From contig JADWOT020001439.1 of NCBI GenBank assembly GCA_036345935.2, positions 43,455 to 107,454 of the forward strand: a stretch of DNA of 64,000 bases. The letters are read 5' to 3'. This document shows, in pieces, positions 12,785 to 24,481 of this stretch (position 1 is its first letter; each line of letters opens with the position of its first letter). The notes beneath the pieces are model-generated. The model made no database searches, had not been told where the DNA came from, and worked only from the letters and a program-made list of their open reading frames with translations. Made by a program: the position numbers and the translations under genes. Source of the stretch: Taenia hydatigena (taxonomy: Eukaryota > Platyhelminthes > Cestoda > Cyclophyllidea > Taeniidae).

Positions 12785-13211
12785 AATTATCGACCCCAGA
12801 ATCGCGCCTCCTTTAGTCTCCCTTTTGTCACCCTTGCCTCGATAGTCTCCGCCAAAACCAACCTAGCATAATTCCATCTCTTCATTTTGAGTCATTATTC
12901 CTGACCACTTTTTGATGGAGTCTGCTTGCCTCTCATCCATTTGTTTATGGCTCACTGCTCGCTTGTATTTAACCTCACCCCTCAAACACAATTGCACTTT
13001 TAATGATGTAGACAAGACTGGACTGTAACCATCATGTTGCCTGCTTCAACTTAACTCCTCAAAATATTTGAGGTTCATAATTCCTCTTCTTGCTTCGTTT
13101 TTAAGGTACTGCTTGAGGTGTCCATTCACATTTAGTCGTATCGAAAGTTTTCGTTATTTGTAGTCTCTAGTCTGGTGAAACTTCCTCCTGCGCACTACCT
13201 CATCGCGTAAA
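12785..13211 (+). repeat. young inverted copy of LIR1 right-arm segment
   Basis: These 427 bases are the reverse complement of 9041-9468. Bases 12791-13120 match 9457-9128 at every position when compared line by line. Beyond 13120 mismatches appear (about 7 in the next 80 bases), and outside the block similarity is lost or much lower. The corresponding LIR1 left-arm sequence (about 5000-5330) differs from both at many positions and shares none of their private variants. The copy therefore came from the right arm or was homogenised with it. Confidence 0.9.
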
Positions 13212-16200
13212 CTAATGCATTACTCCTTCTATTTCGTCCTAAACCAACCCACTGCATTAATGGACGATGTGGACTCTTTTAAGCAACATTGTGTAATGCA
13301 TGTATTCAAGGCTTCTTCACACTTTACTCAATGTCTTCATGGACCGAATAATGGGGGACATGCTTGAGCGTGTAAAGCTTCCCTTCTCCTCCATAGGACA
13401 TGGAGACAGGCCCACTGTGCTATCTCCACTAAATTGATCATCCAAATTTTTGCCAACTGTTGCACCAAATGCAAAAACTATCTGATAAATTGGAAAACAG
13501 AGGAAATGGGAGACCACCCACGTCCTCGAACATCTTTCGCATGCAGTCCAACGTTTGCCACATGGAGCCTGCCGTACCGTTAAATTTGACCTATGCGACT
13601 GATACTCAGCTGGTGGTATGAAAGAATCGACTGGGTGGTAGCGGTTTCATTGTGAGTGATGGAAAAGGCACAGCTCATTCCATTATATCATGCATCCATA
13701 TGCATGTTGCAAAGGTTTATCAAGCATTCTTTGAACAAGCAATAAGAGAAATAGCTCCTTATTTGACTCAACCATTTTCTGTTTATGGGCAGCCAAGTGG
13801 AAAAACAAAAGAGACTTTGCCTAAAGTAGAACGATTTCATTCGGCAGAAATATATCCTCAAATCCTTCAGTCTAAAATCAGCATAAAGATCTGGAATGTT
13901 TCGTGTTTTGCAGCCTAAATTGGCGCATCTGCAAGTGCTGGATACAAATTTCTTTAGTCTCTGGTGTGATTCATTAATCTGAGTCATCGCTGATATCAGC
14001 ACTTCAAAATGCAGATGAACAGAGCCACATAATGCGACATATTAAGATTTTAGTAGAAGCTAAATAATTAATGGAAGAAAAGAATCGTCTCTTTTCTTTT
14101 ACCACTTTACATGCTCAGGAAGTCACATGCACTTTCCCTTTGTGATTTATTGGCCATATCCTTCGTCCACATTGTCAAATTGCACCGCATGCCTTTGCGC
14201 CGCTCTCAAAACACTCTGGTGCCTTGAACAAACATTTACTATTGCTATTGGTCTTCAGATCATCCGCGCAATGACCAATGCGAAGTGCGGCTACAAATAA
14301 GATTGAATAGATATCGAATACTGTGACCATTTGAAATAGGAAGGGTCAGCTGAAAGGCAAAAGAACCCGCCAACATTTTTAACAGTTATTAACGCTTAAT
14401 TATAGCCGCGATCCCAGAATTCTCCGCCGCTGTTATTCGCCGGGAGGGTTGTGCTTGCCTAATTAGGCCAGTGACCAGCACAACATCCACAACGCCACTA
14501 GACATCCAAAGACCCTTAATGAAAAATATTAAAAAGAGAAGAGTGGAACAATAAGCATAGGGATGCAACAGAAAAACACAACAAAAGGGAAACATTTAAC
14601 TTGGAAGCATGCCAACTATAATGCCGCATAGCGAAACCCGCGAGCTAAGTTAGTGATCAATTCAGCGGCCAAGAAACGTAATTGCGAACAATGGGCAGAG
14701 AAAGCAAGCAGTTCAGAAGGCAAATAACAATATAATGGACTCTTGGACAGGGTTCCAGTACCCCTCAAACGTGCAGGCAATATCTAACAGAGGTAATTAA
14801 TAAAAATGAATAAAATCTCTAAGAATAATTCACTTTATTAAGTTGAATGTCGCACGTATCGGTCATGCAATGATAAGACTAATTCGGTGCATAATTTGAC
14901 TAGGTATCTCAACACGCAATGTGGTTGGATTCTGAGTATCATTGTCATCGCAAAGTCATTACATGTGTGGTACAGATTGAAAAGTATTTAAGGTTTGGGA
15001 GAAATCTAGGAACATATCCTCGTCTGCTTTAAATTGTATGTGTGTGCATAATTTAGGCTGTTGTGGTACCTTTGTACATTTGAGACGCTGAGATTAGACC
15101 GCATCTCTTACGAAGTTCGGTGTTTTCAAAGGCTGCTACATCAGGTGAGAGGTGATGAAAATTGCTGACAAGCTGAGGTAACCGCGAAGTACGCCAGTAG
15201 GGGCGGAGCAGGAGGTGAGCCTTCAGCAAGAATAGTGCCAGATCTTCGTAAGTGGAAGTGAAGGCTTAAAGTTTATTTGGATGAAGGCCTGAGGGAAATG
15301 GAGTGGAGGTAGTAGTATTCACATCCTTGGTGGGCCCGAGAGTCCAAGGGGGATATGTCACAATCGACCGTGCAGAGCTTCCCAACTGGGAGGCATTGTG
15401 CATAGAGGAATTTGAAAAATTGCCTTTGAGACCATTATTATGGTTGTGGCATGGTGTGTTTTGTCTTACTCCCTTTCTTCTCTATCCTACTAAATGCGGT
15501 AGTGCGTACCTTCTCGACACAACGAGTCAGCAAGTGAGCCCACCTCGTTGAAGAAGCACTGATTCCTATTGTGAGTTATTTTGTCCTATCTTGCCTTCAT
15601 AACAAATGGGATGCAAACGTGTAGATGCATGCGTGATAACCCAAGGCCTCATCAACACGATCACCATTGGCACCACCACCACAAAAATACTAAGTTCAAT
15701 CTACGAACAGCATACGTTCCAAACAACGCAGTCCCAACAGTGATCGATAAAGGTGTACAGACTTCAATAGCGTGTCATCAAAATGGAATCAGAAGGAGGG
15801 CGATCACTGTTGAACCTCCATTATCGCATGCGATGCCCACCTGCTGACTGTCTTTGCTACTGACATTTTTTGTAATTGCTACTGGTTCGACGCTAAGTAG
15901 AGGTTGCGCGTCGAGGTGGACATCCGATAGGATATTGGCAAAGGTTGGGGACTTGCAGACAGGCGGAGACCGCAGTAAGAAGATGGAGAGGAGAAGGAGG
16001 GGCACACTCATCAACATCTAATTTGTAAATGAAGTGCTCTGTCCCTTAATCAAAAGGACAGTGGTGTTATTTATAACCTAACGTTGCAAAATGCGCGACC
16101 ATTTACGAGTCGTGAGCGCGTACGTTGAAGGAACTCGTAATAGGGAGAGAGAGCACTTCCATTCTCCCCTTTTTACCATTGCCGAACCAACTTTCGAAGA

Positions 16201-17693
16201 CCCTTAGCTGGCTTCAATTTTTTCAACAAATCATGGGCGATGTAGGAAAGGTGACAAAGAGGACGAAGCCACCTGTTCGGCAATTAAATTTCTATGCGCC
16301 TACCCAATGTTAGTCATCTGGCAGTGCACGGAGTACTGGACCATCACCATGCAGTGCAAAAAAGTGCCCAAAAGAGATGGCAGAGCGTGACGCCTTAGCA
16401 TTCAAAGATTCAATCCATGTGGCACGAGTGAAGACCAGAAGTCATCCTCACATTTCATTTTTCAATCGATGCGATAGAGGTAAACTCAGAAGAAACCGAG
16501 CAAACATTCTGATCCTATGTTCCATTTTCATTCATACAACAACATTAGTTCTGTTAGCGCACCCATTCCCCTCCATGATTACTAAGCAGTATTGCTGCAC
16601 ATAGAGATTGCGGTTATTGAAGTTCCCAAGTTAAGGTTCGAAAATTGCCCACTTTGTTGCCTTTTGGGGCAAAAGTCGTGTGTATTTCTGGAATCCATTC
16701 CCCTAAGAACCTGAAGCCTTTGGCCTAAAGAGAAAGACTTACTTAGTGCATGAATGTTTGGCATGTGTCAAGAGTGTTGGCTTCGTTTTAACACACGCGG
16801 CCTTAAGCATCAACCAAGGAAGGAGAGTGAGTGTCGCGCCACAACACGATTGCTTTCGTGTTAGGCATTATACGCTGGCTGATGTTTAGGAGGACAATGG
16901 AACAGAGCTGTCAATGTTCATAGGTGAGATGAACTTACATTTGGCAGAATATCTTTGTTGTTCAGCTGGCTTGCAAGCCTAGACTGAAATGCATATGAGC
17001 CCCTATCAGAAGCGTCACCATCTATTCTCTGTGCTGTTCTCGAGGCAGTTAACGAAGACTTTATTGTTTTCACTGTCAATACTCCTTGATATAGCTTCGG
17101 CACTTCAAAAAATATAGGCAGCCGAATAGGTAAATACATAGCGTACACCAAAGAAGGAGGAAATGACATGAGTGCTGTGGCTACGTCGGATACTCACAGC
17201 GTGACGCAGCATTCATAAGGGTGAGAACATGACCATTGCCATAGTCCTTCTCACTACACATCACGAGATGGACAAAGAGACCATAGCTCTGCAGAAAGCC
17301 CATAAGCATTGCAGCATTACTGCCAGCTACCACAAACTGATAAAACCCGCATGTCACACATGTGTGACGATGAACACGAGTGGGACAATCAGGACATGAT
17401 ATATGATGCTGGTAGGGTTGATGCTAATCACGAATTGCGAATAGGGCAATTTCAAAAAAATTTGACATGAGATGCAAAATCTCTGACCTTTTTCTCTGCA
17501 AATTACACTACGACTCAATGGGGTGTTGCTATTCCCTTGATTTCTATCATAAGCTAATAGAGTGCTATGCTCCTCCACCCACCAGCTCTCCATTGACCTG
17601 ACGCTTTGATTCCACTGACTTCAGTGGGAGACTATAGGGTCTGCCACCTCACAAACACGGCCATTTAATCACTACTTCCGTTAATCGTCGCAC
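13212..17693. other. non-coding stretch with unassigned open frames
   Basis: Nothing is firmly supported here. The plus-strand frame 13652-13918 (88 codons) has a protein-like composition, with the middle reading AFFEQAIREIAPYL, but has no recognised domain. Frame 15303-15551 (+) is similar in kind. Neither has clear flanking splice sites, so I do not call genes. A short CAC-rich run occurs at 15668-15684. Confidence 0.3.
17353..17368. repeat. 16-base perfect palindrome
   Basis: GTCACACATGTGTGAC reads the same on both strands. A near copy with one changed arm base occurs at about 18148-18163 (TTACACATGTGTGACG), some 795 bases away. The core CACATGTG contains an E-box-type CANNTG. A protein-binding role is possible but unsupported. 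Confidence 0.5.
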
Positions 17694-17770
17694 CTATGGA
17701 GGCGCATCATAGGTATTTAAAACATTTCGTGCGTGGATTAAATTAACGCATATTACGCAAATGTGTGTTG
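17694..17770 (-). pseudogene. damaged single C2H2 zinc-finger exon
   Basis: On the minus strand a good acceptor (CCACCTATTTTCCGCAG) ends at 17771. The exon then reads in phase 1 (two bases complete a codon): THICVICVNLIHARNVLNTY, then DAPP and a stop. C-V-I-C is followed by hydrophobic residues at +4 (Ile) and +10 (Leu), as in a C2H2 finger. Position +13, where the first zinc-binding His belongs, is Tyr (TAT, one base from CAT), and the second His is missing. I read it as a finger exon that has lost its His half. Its acceptor phase is the same as in the array at 47-48 kb. A chance match is possible. Confidence 0.38.
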
Positions 17771-18814
17771 CTGCGGAAAATAGGTGGCAGTGCAAGACCT
17801 CCCACCCAGCTCCGTTCATTTCAGCCGTGCTCTCTGCAGAGCCGCTGTATAGCTGTATGCCTCTTAATTTGAGGCACAGATAAGGTAGATACTGCTGGTC
17901 CCGTCTTCTAGTTGTGCCATTAGGACAAAAATACAACCTGTAGTGAAGTAGGTGATCTTGCACTAGAATACCGAGGTGTGCCTCCCAGTGACCACTTTGC
18001 TGCTGCCAAACCACAAGTCAAGCTTAGCGTACTACAGCTTGTCCAATTGCCTGACCCTATCCTTATTTTTCCCATGTTGCTCTCACCTAATGCGTCTGAA
18101 ATTCAAGCCGGCATAACCGATCATTCATGCCTAATAAATGATCCGTGTTACACATGTGTGACGCAGCGAAGTAAATGCACATTTTGGGTGACACCGACAA
18201 CTAATTCTAAAAAAAACCTCAACACTGCAGTGAAAAAGAAAAGACGTTGCTTGAGGTTTATTCGAAACGTTTGCTGTTTAGAAGCTAATGTGTTTGCAAA
18301 CATTAATTTGCATTGTCTATTTACAAAATGTGCTTGTTGTGAGCCGCAAGTTAGTCCCCTCGATTCAAACGCACGTATTAGTTGTTTGCTCTTGTGATTG
18401 TTTGATCGGCCGGCTGCATAATCCCTGGTCTCCACAGCAGTTCATTTGCCTTCCAACAAATGCGAACGTACTTACTTCGACAACAGCTCAGAGTGGCACG
18501 TGGCAGGTGTGTGGCGCATCACCATCGAGGCCTCAGTAGGGCAGATATTTGTAGCCTATAATTGGAATGGTCTCAAGCATAAACCACGTAAACAGATGGT
18601 GCGAATGAAAGGCGCGTGTACTGGCCATTGGTTTGGCGACTCACTGCTGGAGTGGCACCGATGCTGTACATCATCGTTCATCAACTCCCAACGCCTAATG
18701 ATCGAGACGTTGCTGATACCGTTGTGTTGATATAGAGTAGGTCTGTAATGTATCTGACAGCGCGTAGCGATGTTCGAGTCGTTAGTGCGACGAACTACGA
18801 AGCAGTCGAGAGTC
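17771..18814. other. non-coding stretch
   Basis: Overlapping open frames up to 139 codons occur on both strands (for example 17978-18397 plus and 18435-18148 minus), but they oppose one another and show no domain. No gene is supported. Confidence 0.3.
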
Positions 18815-19300
18815 TAGCAACGTGATCTCAGCGTGTACACCGACCATTGTAATGCGGCGTATAAAGTCATAATTCGAATTGGGTATTGGGAGGTAAACAG
18901 AAAATGTTGCGGCAGGAAATATTTGTCCTGGTGCGGGCGAGTGCATGCCACCAGATTTCACGCGTGTGATTATGCGGTCTGCAAGAAAGCAGGCGAATTT
19001 AGGAATCTCTGGTCGCAAAATCAAGCAATTCTAACTGACAGACTAATTAAGTGACAATGTAAGTGAGCAGTCACGGATGCATCGAATTGCATTTCGGATT
19101 TATTAGCACTGTATAAATTCATATTCTCATACGCGGTGGTTAGATGTTGAGAGATAATGATGCCTTTATAGTCTACAAGAACGCCTCTACAACGATAATG
19201 GCACCAAGGGAATCAATTACCTACGGCTTGGTAATTCCAAATCACTTCTATTTTGCCCCGAAGCCGCCCACCCACCTATTCGATAAAGTGCCTAAAAGAT
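18815..19300 (+). repeat. left arm of palindrome 3 (LIR3)
   Basis: The arm is the reverse complement, with divergence, of 19335-19805. Matching points are TGTTGCGGCAGG (18903) against CCTGCCTCAACC (19709), CACGCGTGTGAT (18959) against its complement near 19660, AGATGTTGAGAGAT (19142) against its complement near 19475, and GAACGCCTCTACAA (19179) against TTTGTAGAGGCGTT (19435). Minus-strand translation of 19024-18782 (80 codons, open) includes IPKFACFLADRIITRVKSGG, which has a counterpart in the right arm. This is probably an old, once-coding repeat. Confidence 0.8.
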
Positions 19301-19334
19301 CTCATAATGAACAATAGACAATGATACTGAAAGG

Positions 19335-19805
19335 ATCTACACTTTTTATTAATACAGTGGGTGGATCGGGAACAAAATGCGAGTGATGTGAAATTGCCAA
19401 GCCGTAGAAAATATATTAGCTCAGTACTCTTACCTTTGTAGAGGCGTTTTCACAGGATATAATGTTAGCTGTATCTCTCAACATATAACAATTTAGTTGG
19501 GAAATAAGAATTTTCGAAGAACCGGTAATTCTGAAATGCAGATTTGCTGCAAAAAAGCCAGTTCTCCTGCATTATTTGACTTAGTCGGTCAGAAAGGATG
19601 CCTGGTTTCGCGACTAGATATTCCAGACTTTGTCTGTTTACCTGTGGACCGCCTCATCACACGCGTGACATCCGGTGGCGTGTACTCGCAGACACCGAGA
19701 CACTTTCCTGCCTCAACCCTGGCTGCTAACCGCCCACATCGAATTTGAATTGTAAATTTACTCACCACCTCTTATTGGTCGATATACGCTCTAATTTTAT
19801 GTTGA
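19335..19805 (-). repeat. right arm of palindrome 3 (LIR3)
   Basis: This is the partner of 18815-19300, about 70% identical by eye, separated by about 35 bases. The plus-strand frame 19497-19748 includes IPDFVCLPVDRLITRVTSGG, aligned without gaps to the left-arm peptide. The shared pattern is IP.F.C...DR.ITRV.SGG, followed by S..P and FPA. Conservation in one frame suggests the parent repeat was translated. Family not recognised. Confidence 0.8.
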
Positions 19806-20174
19806 AGACTAAGGAATGTAGATTCTATAATTAGACTTCGTTGATTTTACTTTCTAGCGAGTAACTTAGCGCTCTCTAACCATTGTTCGAACGTAAGAGC
19901 ATCAACTTGAAATGGGTGTGTAACGAGGTACAATCCACAGTCGCAATCACCGTCAGATTTTAAGTCTAGGCCAAAGCTAACCTCAAATCATGTGGGTGCC
20001 AGTGAGATGAAAAAGGTGGTGCATAATTTATAACCTTCGATGTTAGGGTCCCTATATTTTGCACTCTTAAGTAATTTGAACCGAAAAATAACTGATTAAT
20101 GGTTCAATTACCATGAGGCTGGTATTTTAACGCTAACCAGGGTGACACACAAAATTTGCAGGAACCTGATAATC
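19806..20174. other. short non-coding stretch between palindromes 3 and 4
   Basis: AT-rich sequence with no open frame of note and no pairing to the other side of palindrome 4. Confidence 0.4.
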
Positions 20175-21625
20175 CTGTGTGAGTGGGTTCGCCAGTTGCT
20201 TTTGCTTGATGCGTCCAATATTTTAACGTGTACCTAGCCCAGCTGCCCATGTAAGTCTTGCATGCTCTGTTCGGAAATTACTTTGGAGTCCATACACCAA
20301 CTTGCCATTATAATACCGCGTCATCAGGAGAGCATGCACATTAGTGGTTTAAATGCGTGTTAAAAGCTATCATTTTCTCCACGTATAGTTATCAGTAAGA
20401 TGTGAAGCATGTTGGCAGTGCCTGGTTCATCTGCAGCTAGTCAGGTTTAAATGACCTGTCGGCTAAAATGTTAAATGACTTAAAAGCAGAACCATCCATC
20501 TAAACGGCTATGCTCCCAACTGAGCGGCGGCCCTCATGGGTTTATTCATTCACACGGTAAAGTCTGAGAGGCCGTGCTGTCTTTTCCACGTTCTCTGAGA
20601 ATAAATACGCACTAACAACAACACAAAGAAACTGGATTTCGGAACACAATTATTTGGTTGAACCAAACCATGGGCAAGTTTGGGAACTGGGCATGAATTA
20701 TCAGCCTCCTAGGCAGTGGAAATGAGCATTCGTTTTGTCATAAGAAGACGATTGGCAACGATGAACTTGATTAATTTGGGACCCAATTTTAGTGAAATGG
20801 CTCGCAATGTTCGAAGGTCACACACCGGTGACCATGGAATTACCCGGAGGACAAGGAATGTCTTGTAAGTGGGCGACTTGCATCGTATATTGCGAAGTGA
20901 GTGCGATCGACAATCTAATACGTCTACTAACGGCGTGGGTGTGCATGAAGGCGATAAAGCCTACGCGGGTAGTATGAGTGTACAACCCTTCCACAACCAT
21001 TACCTTTCGATACTAGTACTGCTCCATTCCACGAATGCGTGAATTCTTTTAGCTTCTTTCTTTCTGCCTTTGCTTTTCTTGATCTCTCCCTTCATTTCCT
21101 TACCTATAACAATTTCGAGTCCACCAGTAGATGCCTCTCTCGGCAATAAATTTCGAGCAAAGCAGAGACTAAAAGAAACGCACAACGCGTTGTTGTTTTG
21201 GTCTTTAAATAATCTTTTGCCTTCTGCTATCCCTTTTAAAATAAGCAAGACAATAAGGTATTGAACACTCACCTTTTTCTTTCTGCAGGGTGGTGCCGCC
21301 CCAAAAGCCGATGAAATGTAGGAGTGCGCACCAGACGAGTTGTGTCGATTAGCTAAATGCAGTCAACCAAGTCGAGTCCCTCGTCAGCAGGCACCACATT
21401 CAACTGCAAGTGTGTTTGAGCGTGTCATAGGAAATATTTAATGCAAATTTATAACGGTATACAATATCTTCACAGAGTTACGCGCCTACTCAATATCTTG
21501 TTAGTAGCGACATTCCATTTGCCTAGGTGGAGAAGACCTGGTCTGATCTGGTGATGGCAAATGAGACGAGTGATGGAGTTCGACAATGCCACAATCATAA
21601 AAGGATCCCTGAAACTGTTCGCGGT
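20175..21625 (+). repeat. left arm of palindrome 4 (LIR4)
   Basis: This arm pairs with 24482-26395. Anchors are CCCAGCTGCCCAT (20239) against its complement near 26310; AGCATGTTGGCAGTGCC (20407) against its complement near 26130; AAACCATGGGCAAG (20665) against 25864; TATCGCCTTCATGCACACCC (minus, about 20940) against 25620; and TTCAACTGCAAGTGTG (21400) against its complement near 24705. Minus-strand reading 21000-20818 gives THTTRVGFIAFMHTHAVSRR, and the right arm gives THTTHVGFIAFIHTHAVSRR. This points to an old coding repeat copied head to head. Confidence 0.85.
21289..21321 (+). CDS. possible short terminal exon inside LIR4 left arm
   Basis: A very good acceptor (ACCTTTTTCTTTCTGCAG) precedes 33 bases that read GGAAPKADEM and a TAG stop in phase 0. 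The mirrored place in the right arm (minus, about 24835-24790) also has a pyrimidine run ending in AACAG followed by a related sequence, but there the reading does not stop at the same place. It may be a last exon belonging to the repeat rather than to a host gene. I could not link it to an upstream exon. Confidence 0.25.
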   Translation, partial: GGAAPKADEM

Positions 21626-24481
21626 TAGAAATCTATGGTTGCATACAACTTACCATTAGGAAGACAATTTTTACAAAAGTTGGAGGCTTGCCAATATTTC
21701 GAATGCATTCGTCAGGCTGGTTAACCGATCGGACAAAACTAACGAGACTATGCGTATTTTGGTTGGATGGACATCATTGTCGTAATGGCTGCGATGCACG
21801 TAGAGATTGTAGCACAGATTGCATTGGCAAGTGAAAGGTTTGAGTGGGACCTGCCCGACTGCCACAATCGTTGCCTATCCAAAAGTAAGGTTGATTTGCG
21901 GCATAAAACCTTCTTTGCCGGACGGAAAATAATTATATATAATTTATTGGGTAAATTTCGCTGCTTAGATCGCGTTTAATCAAGTAGAAATCGGCATGAA
22001 AAGTGCGTCTCAGGAGTAAGAACTAACATCATAAGTTTTTGTTTGTAGACTAATTTAATGTCTACCAAATAAATAAACCAGAAAATGAATGAAGAAATTC
22101 TGTCCACTCTCTCATCACTTGTGGGAAGTTCCTATTCCATGTAAGATTGTAAGTTAAAAAGGTGGTAGTTTTTCGGTACAAGTTGTTGGCTCTTTCCGTG
22201 AGGTTTGTAAACCGGCCAGCAACATGTAACCTTTAGATTGCAAAGTCAATTCTTAAAGCAAATTTATGATTCAGTTAAGCACGATCTAATTTTAGTTCAG
22301 GTGGACTTATCATCTTAGGTTTTTTTGCCAGAGAATGCTATAAACGTTTTCCTATTGATGACTTCATCTTGTTTCTTTTGAATAGTCGATGTTGGAGGTT
22401 GTGAGGACAGGCAACGTCTCACCGCAGTAACTTAGGCTTGGACTGTTACAATCCTAAGTTAACGCTGCGCGGACCTAATTAAGCTAGCTACTCTGTCGAC
22501 CTTTTTCCTTTGCTGATCTATAAGCTAAATCACAACTCATTCTGCAATGTGGCTGTAGAACCAATGAGGGATCAAAGCAGCATTTTTAAATGCACCAAGA
22601 TAGTTAATACACTGAACACTAGTAAGCCGGTGCATGTGGTTAAAATGTGTAGCTCCATACTTTCATTTGTAACGGTATTTTCCGCGCTAAAACATGGAGA
22701 AACGCAAGCCTAGTGACTAAGTTATTTTAATATTCATTGCATTGAATTTGATAGTTAAGTCATGTGAATGTATTACACGTCGTTAGAATTAGTAAATCCG
22801 CCTAGAGTTCTGTGGACTATTGCTTCGATCGCAATGATCGCCTTGTGTCGAGAAGTCTACCGGTGTTCTTGCGGGCACTTGATTGGGGTGGCTTGGTGCC
22901 AGTACGACTACACCGTCGCGTAGACAGACGCAGTCAGAGATGGGCTGGATAGTGCTCCATGCCATTTACGGGGCTGTGCGGCAGTGCTTTCGCGTCAAGA
23001 TAGAATGCACTTCGGTAACCGAATGTTTCACTATCGTTCGGTCATAATAAATGGCCACGCATTTTATTCATGCTATTATCCTTGAAGATGCACACTTAGT
23101 TAGCATTAAGGCCAAAGTTGGCGTTGGAAATTGTCTCGGCATTCGCTACAAATCGAGCTGCAATGTGCTATTGCATGGAGTTGTAAATCCGTGTGTTCCA
23201 GTTTCTGGCAAGTGCCTTATCACAGTGCCGAACTGTTCTATTTCCAGTGATTGCGATTCACAGCTTATCTAAACAGCCCAACTTTGTTTGTTTCGCCACT
23301 CTGCAATGCTCTTGGCGCGTATGCGCAAATGCCTTCAATTTATGCCCATGCATTACATTACGGCTCAACTTACGACCCGTGGCGAAACGCGTCACTACTG
23401 CACGGAACGTTGTCTGCACTACCTGACGTGGGAGTCACTATAAGGCCACCTTCGTCTATGCCATGCCTGTGTGAATCCGTCTGCTTAGTGGGCTCACTTA
23501 GTCATAGCCTCTTTTCATGTTTTAATGTTTCTTGCTTTACGGACATTTACGGCGAACCGTTTTGGCCAAGGCGGAAGAGGAGTGCAATGCTTGCATAAGA
23601 TCGGTAAGCATCCATTGCGTTTTATTGGAAGTCTTCACGTTTCATTAGCCTTACGGCTATTTTCGGTGACAAGACAGTATGGATTTGTCATTGCTGTAGT
23701 TTCAAACAACGGGCAATCTTTTTTGCCCCATGCAAACCTTTACTCAGACACGTGTTTTCCAAGACAGAACAAGCACATTTTTGGTTCTTGGGTTGTAATA
23801 TGGACACTGCAAACTGGATTTCATTAAATTTATTGACTGCCTGTGACTCTTTGTAAAATTCTGCTTGCATGTCTAGGGACTATATTAGATTTCGTTAATC
23901 AGCGGGTCTGGTATCTCTGGGTTACGTCATCAAGATTGACTCTCCAGTAAAGCTTCCATCGCTGTAGTCCTAACACCCAAATAACATCGCCTAAAGTGCG
24001 ACAACGAATTTCAGATGCTAAGCGGCAAAATAGGGTAAGGCTGAGGGAGAAAGCAATGGTCTCAGTAAAGGCAATGGCACATCAGCAGAAGACTTGCCCA
24101 AAATTATCCAACCTGAAGGTGAGTAGATAGACATGGAGATGCCCTAATGCCAAATCAAGCGCGTAATTGGACGGACTCATCAAGTCATATAAGCGTTGCG
24201 AACAATCCTTTCTGCAAAAAGTACCAGACACTAGCAAAGTTCAGTTCTCACTGTCACACCATCTCTTACTCAATAATCAGGTGAGTATTGAAAGGGACGA
24301 ATAATAATTGGCCATGAGAAGGGTTCTTGCAATGCCTGCTTAGCTAAACGCCCTGATATGCAAAACAGCATCAATGTCTTGGTATCCCTAACTTTGTCCT
24401 GAGTGCACTTACTGTATTAATACAACGCGAGTGTTTATAAGGGACATCAAGCAATAATTTATCGCCGAAGCTAAACACGAA
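21626..24481. other. loop of palindrome 4
   Basis: About 2.9 kb lie between the arms of LIR4. Apart from a finger-like exon at 21745-21858 I see no gene. Frame 23251-23598 (+, 115 codons) is open but overlaps other open frames and shows no domain. 22845-22990 is locally richer in GC than its surroundings. Confidence 0.35.
21745..21858 (-). pseudogene. degenerate zinc-finger-like exon
   Basis: On the minus strand an acceptor ending GTGGCAG (weak pyrimidine tract) is followed in phase 1 by GQVPLKPFTCQCNLCYNLYV and HRSHYDNDVHPTK. KPF before Cys is typical of the linker that begins a C2H2 finger. C-N-L-C is followed by Tyr at +4 and Tyr at +10, as expected. Position +13 is Asp (GAT, one base from CAT), and the next His is at +15, not +17 or +18. 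An extra Cys precedes the pair. I read this as a finger with a broken His half. The exon end is not defined. Confidence 0.35.

Noticed and set aside
17978..18397. 139-codon plus-strand open frame
   Set aside because: No domain, opposed by open frames on the other strand, no splice or start context; likely chance.
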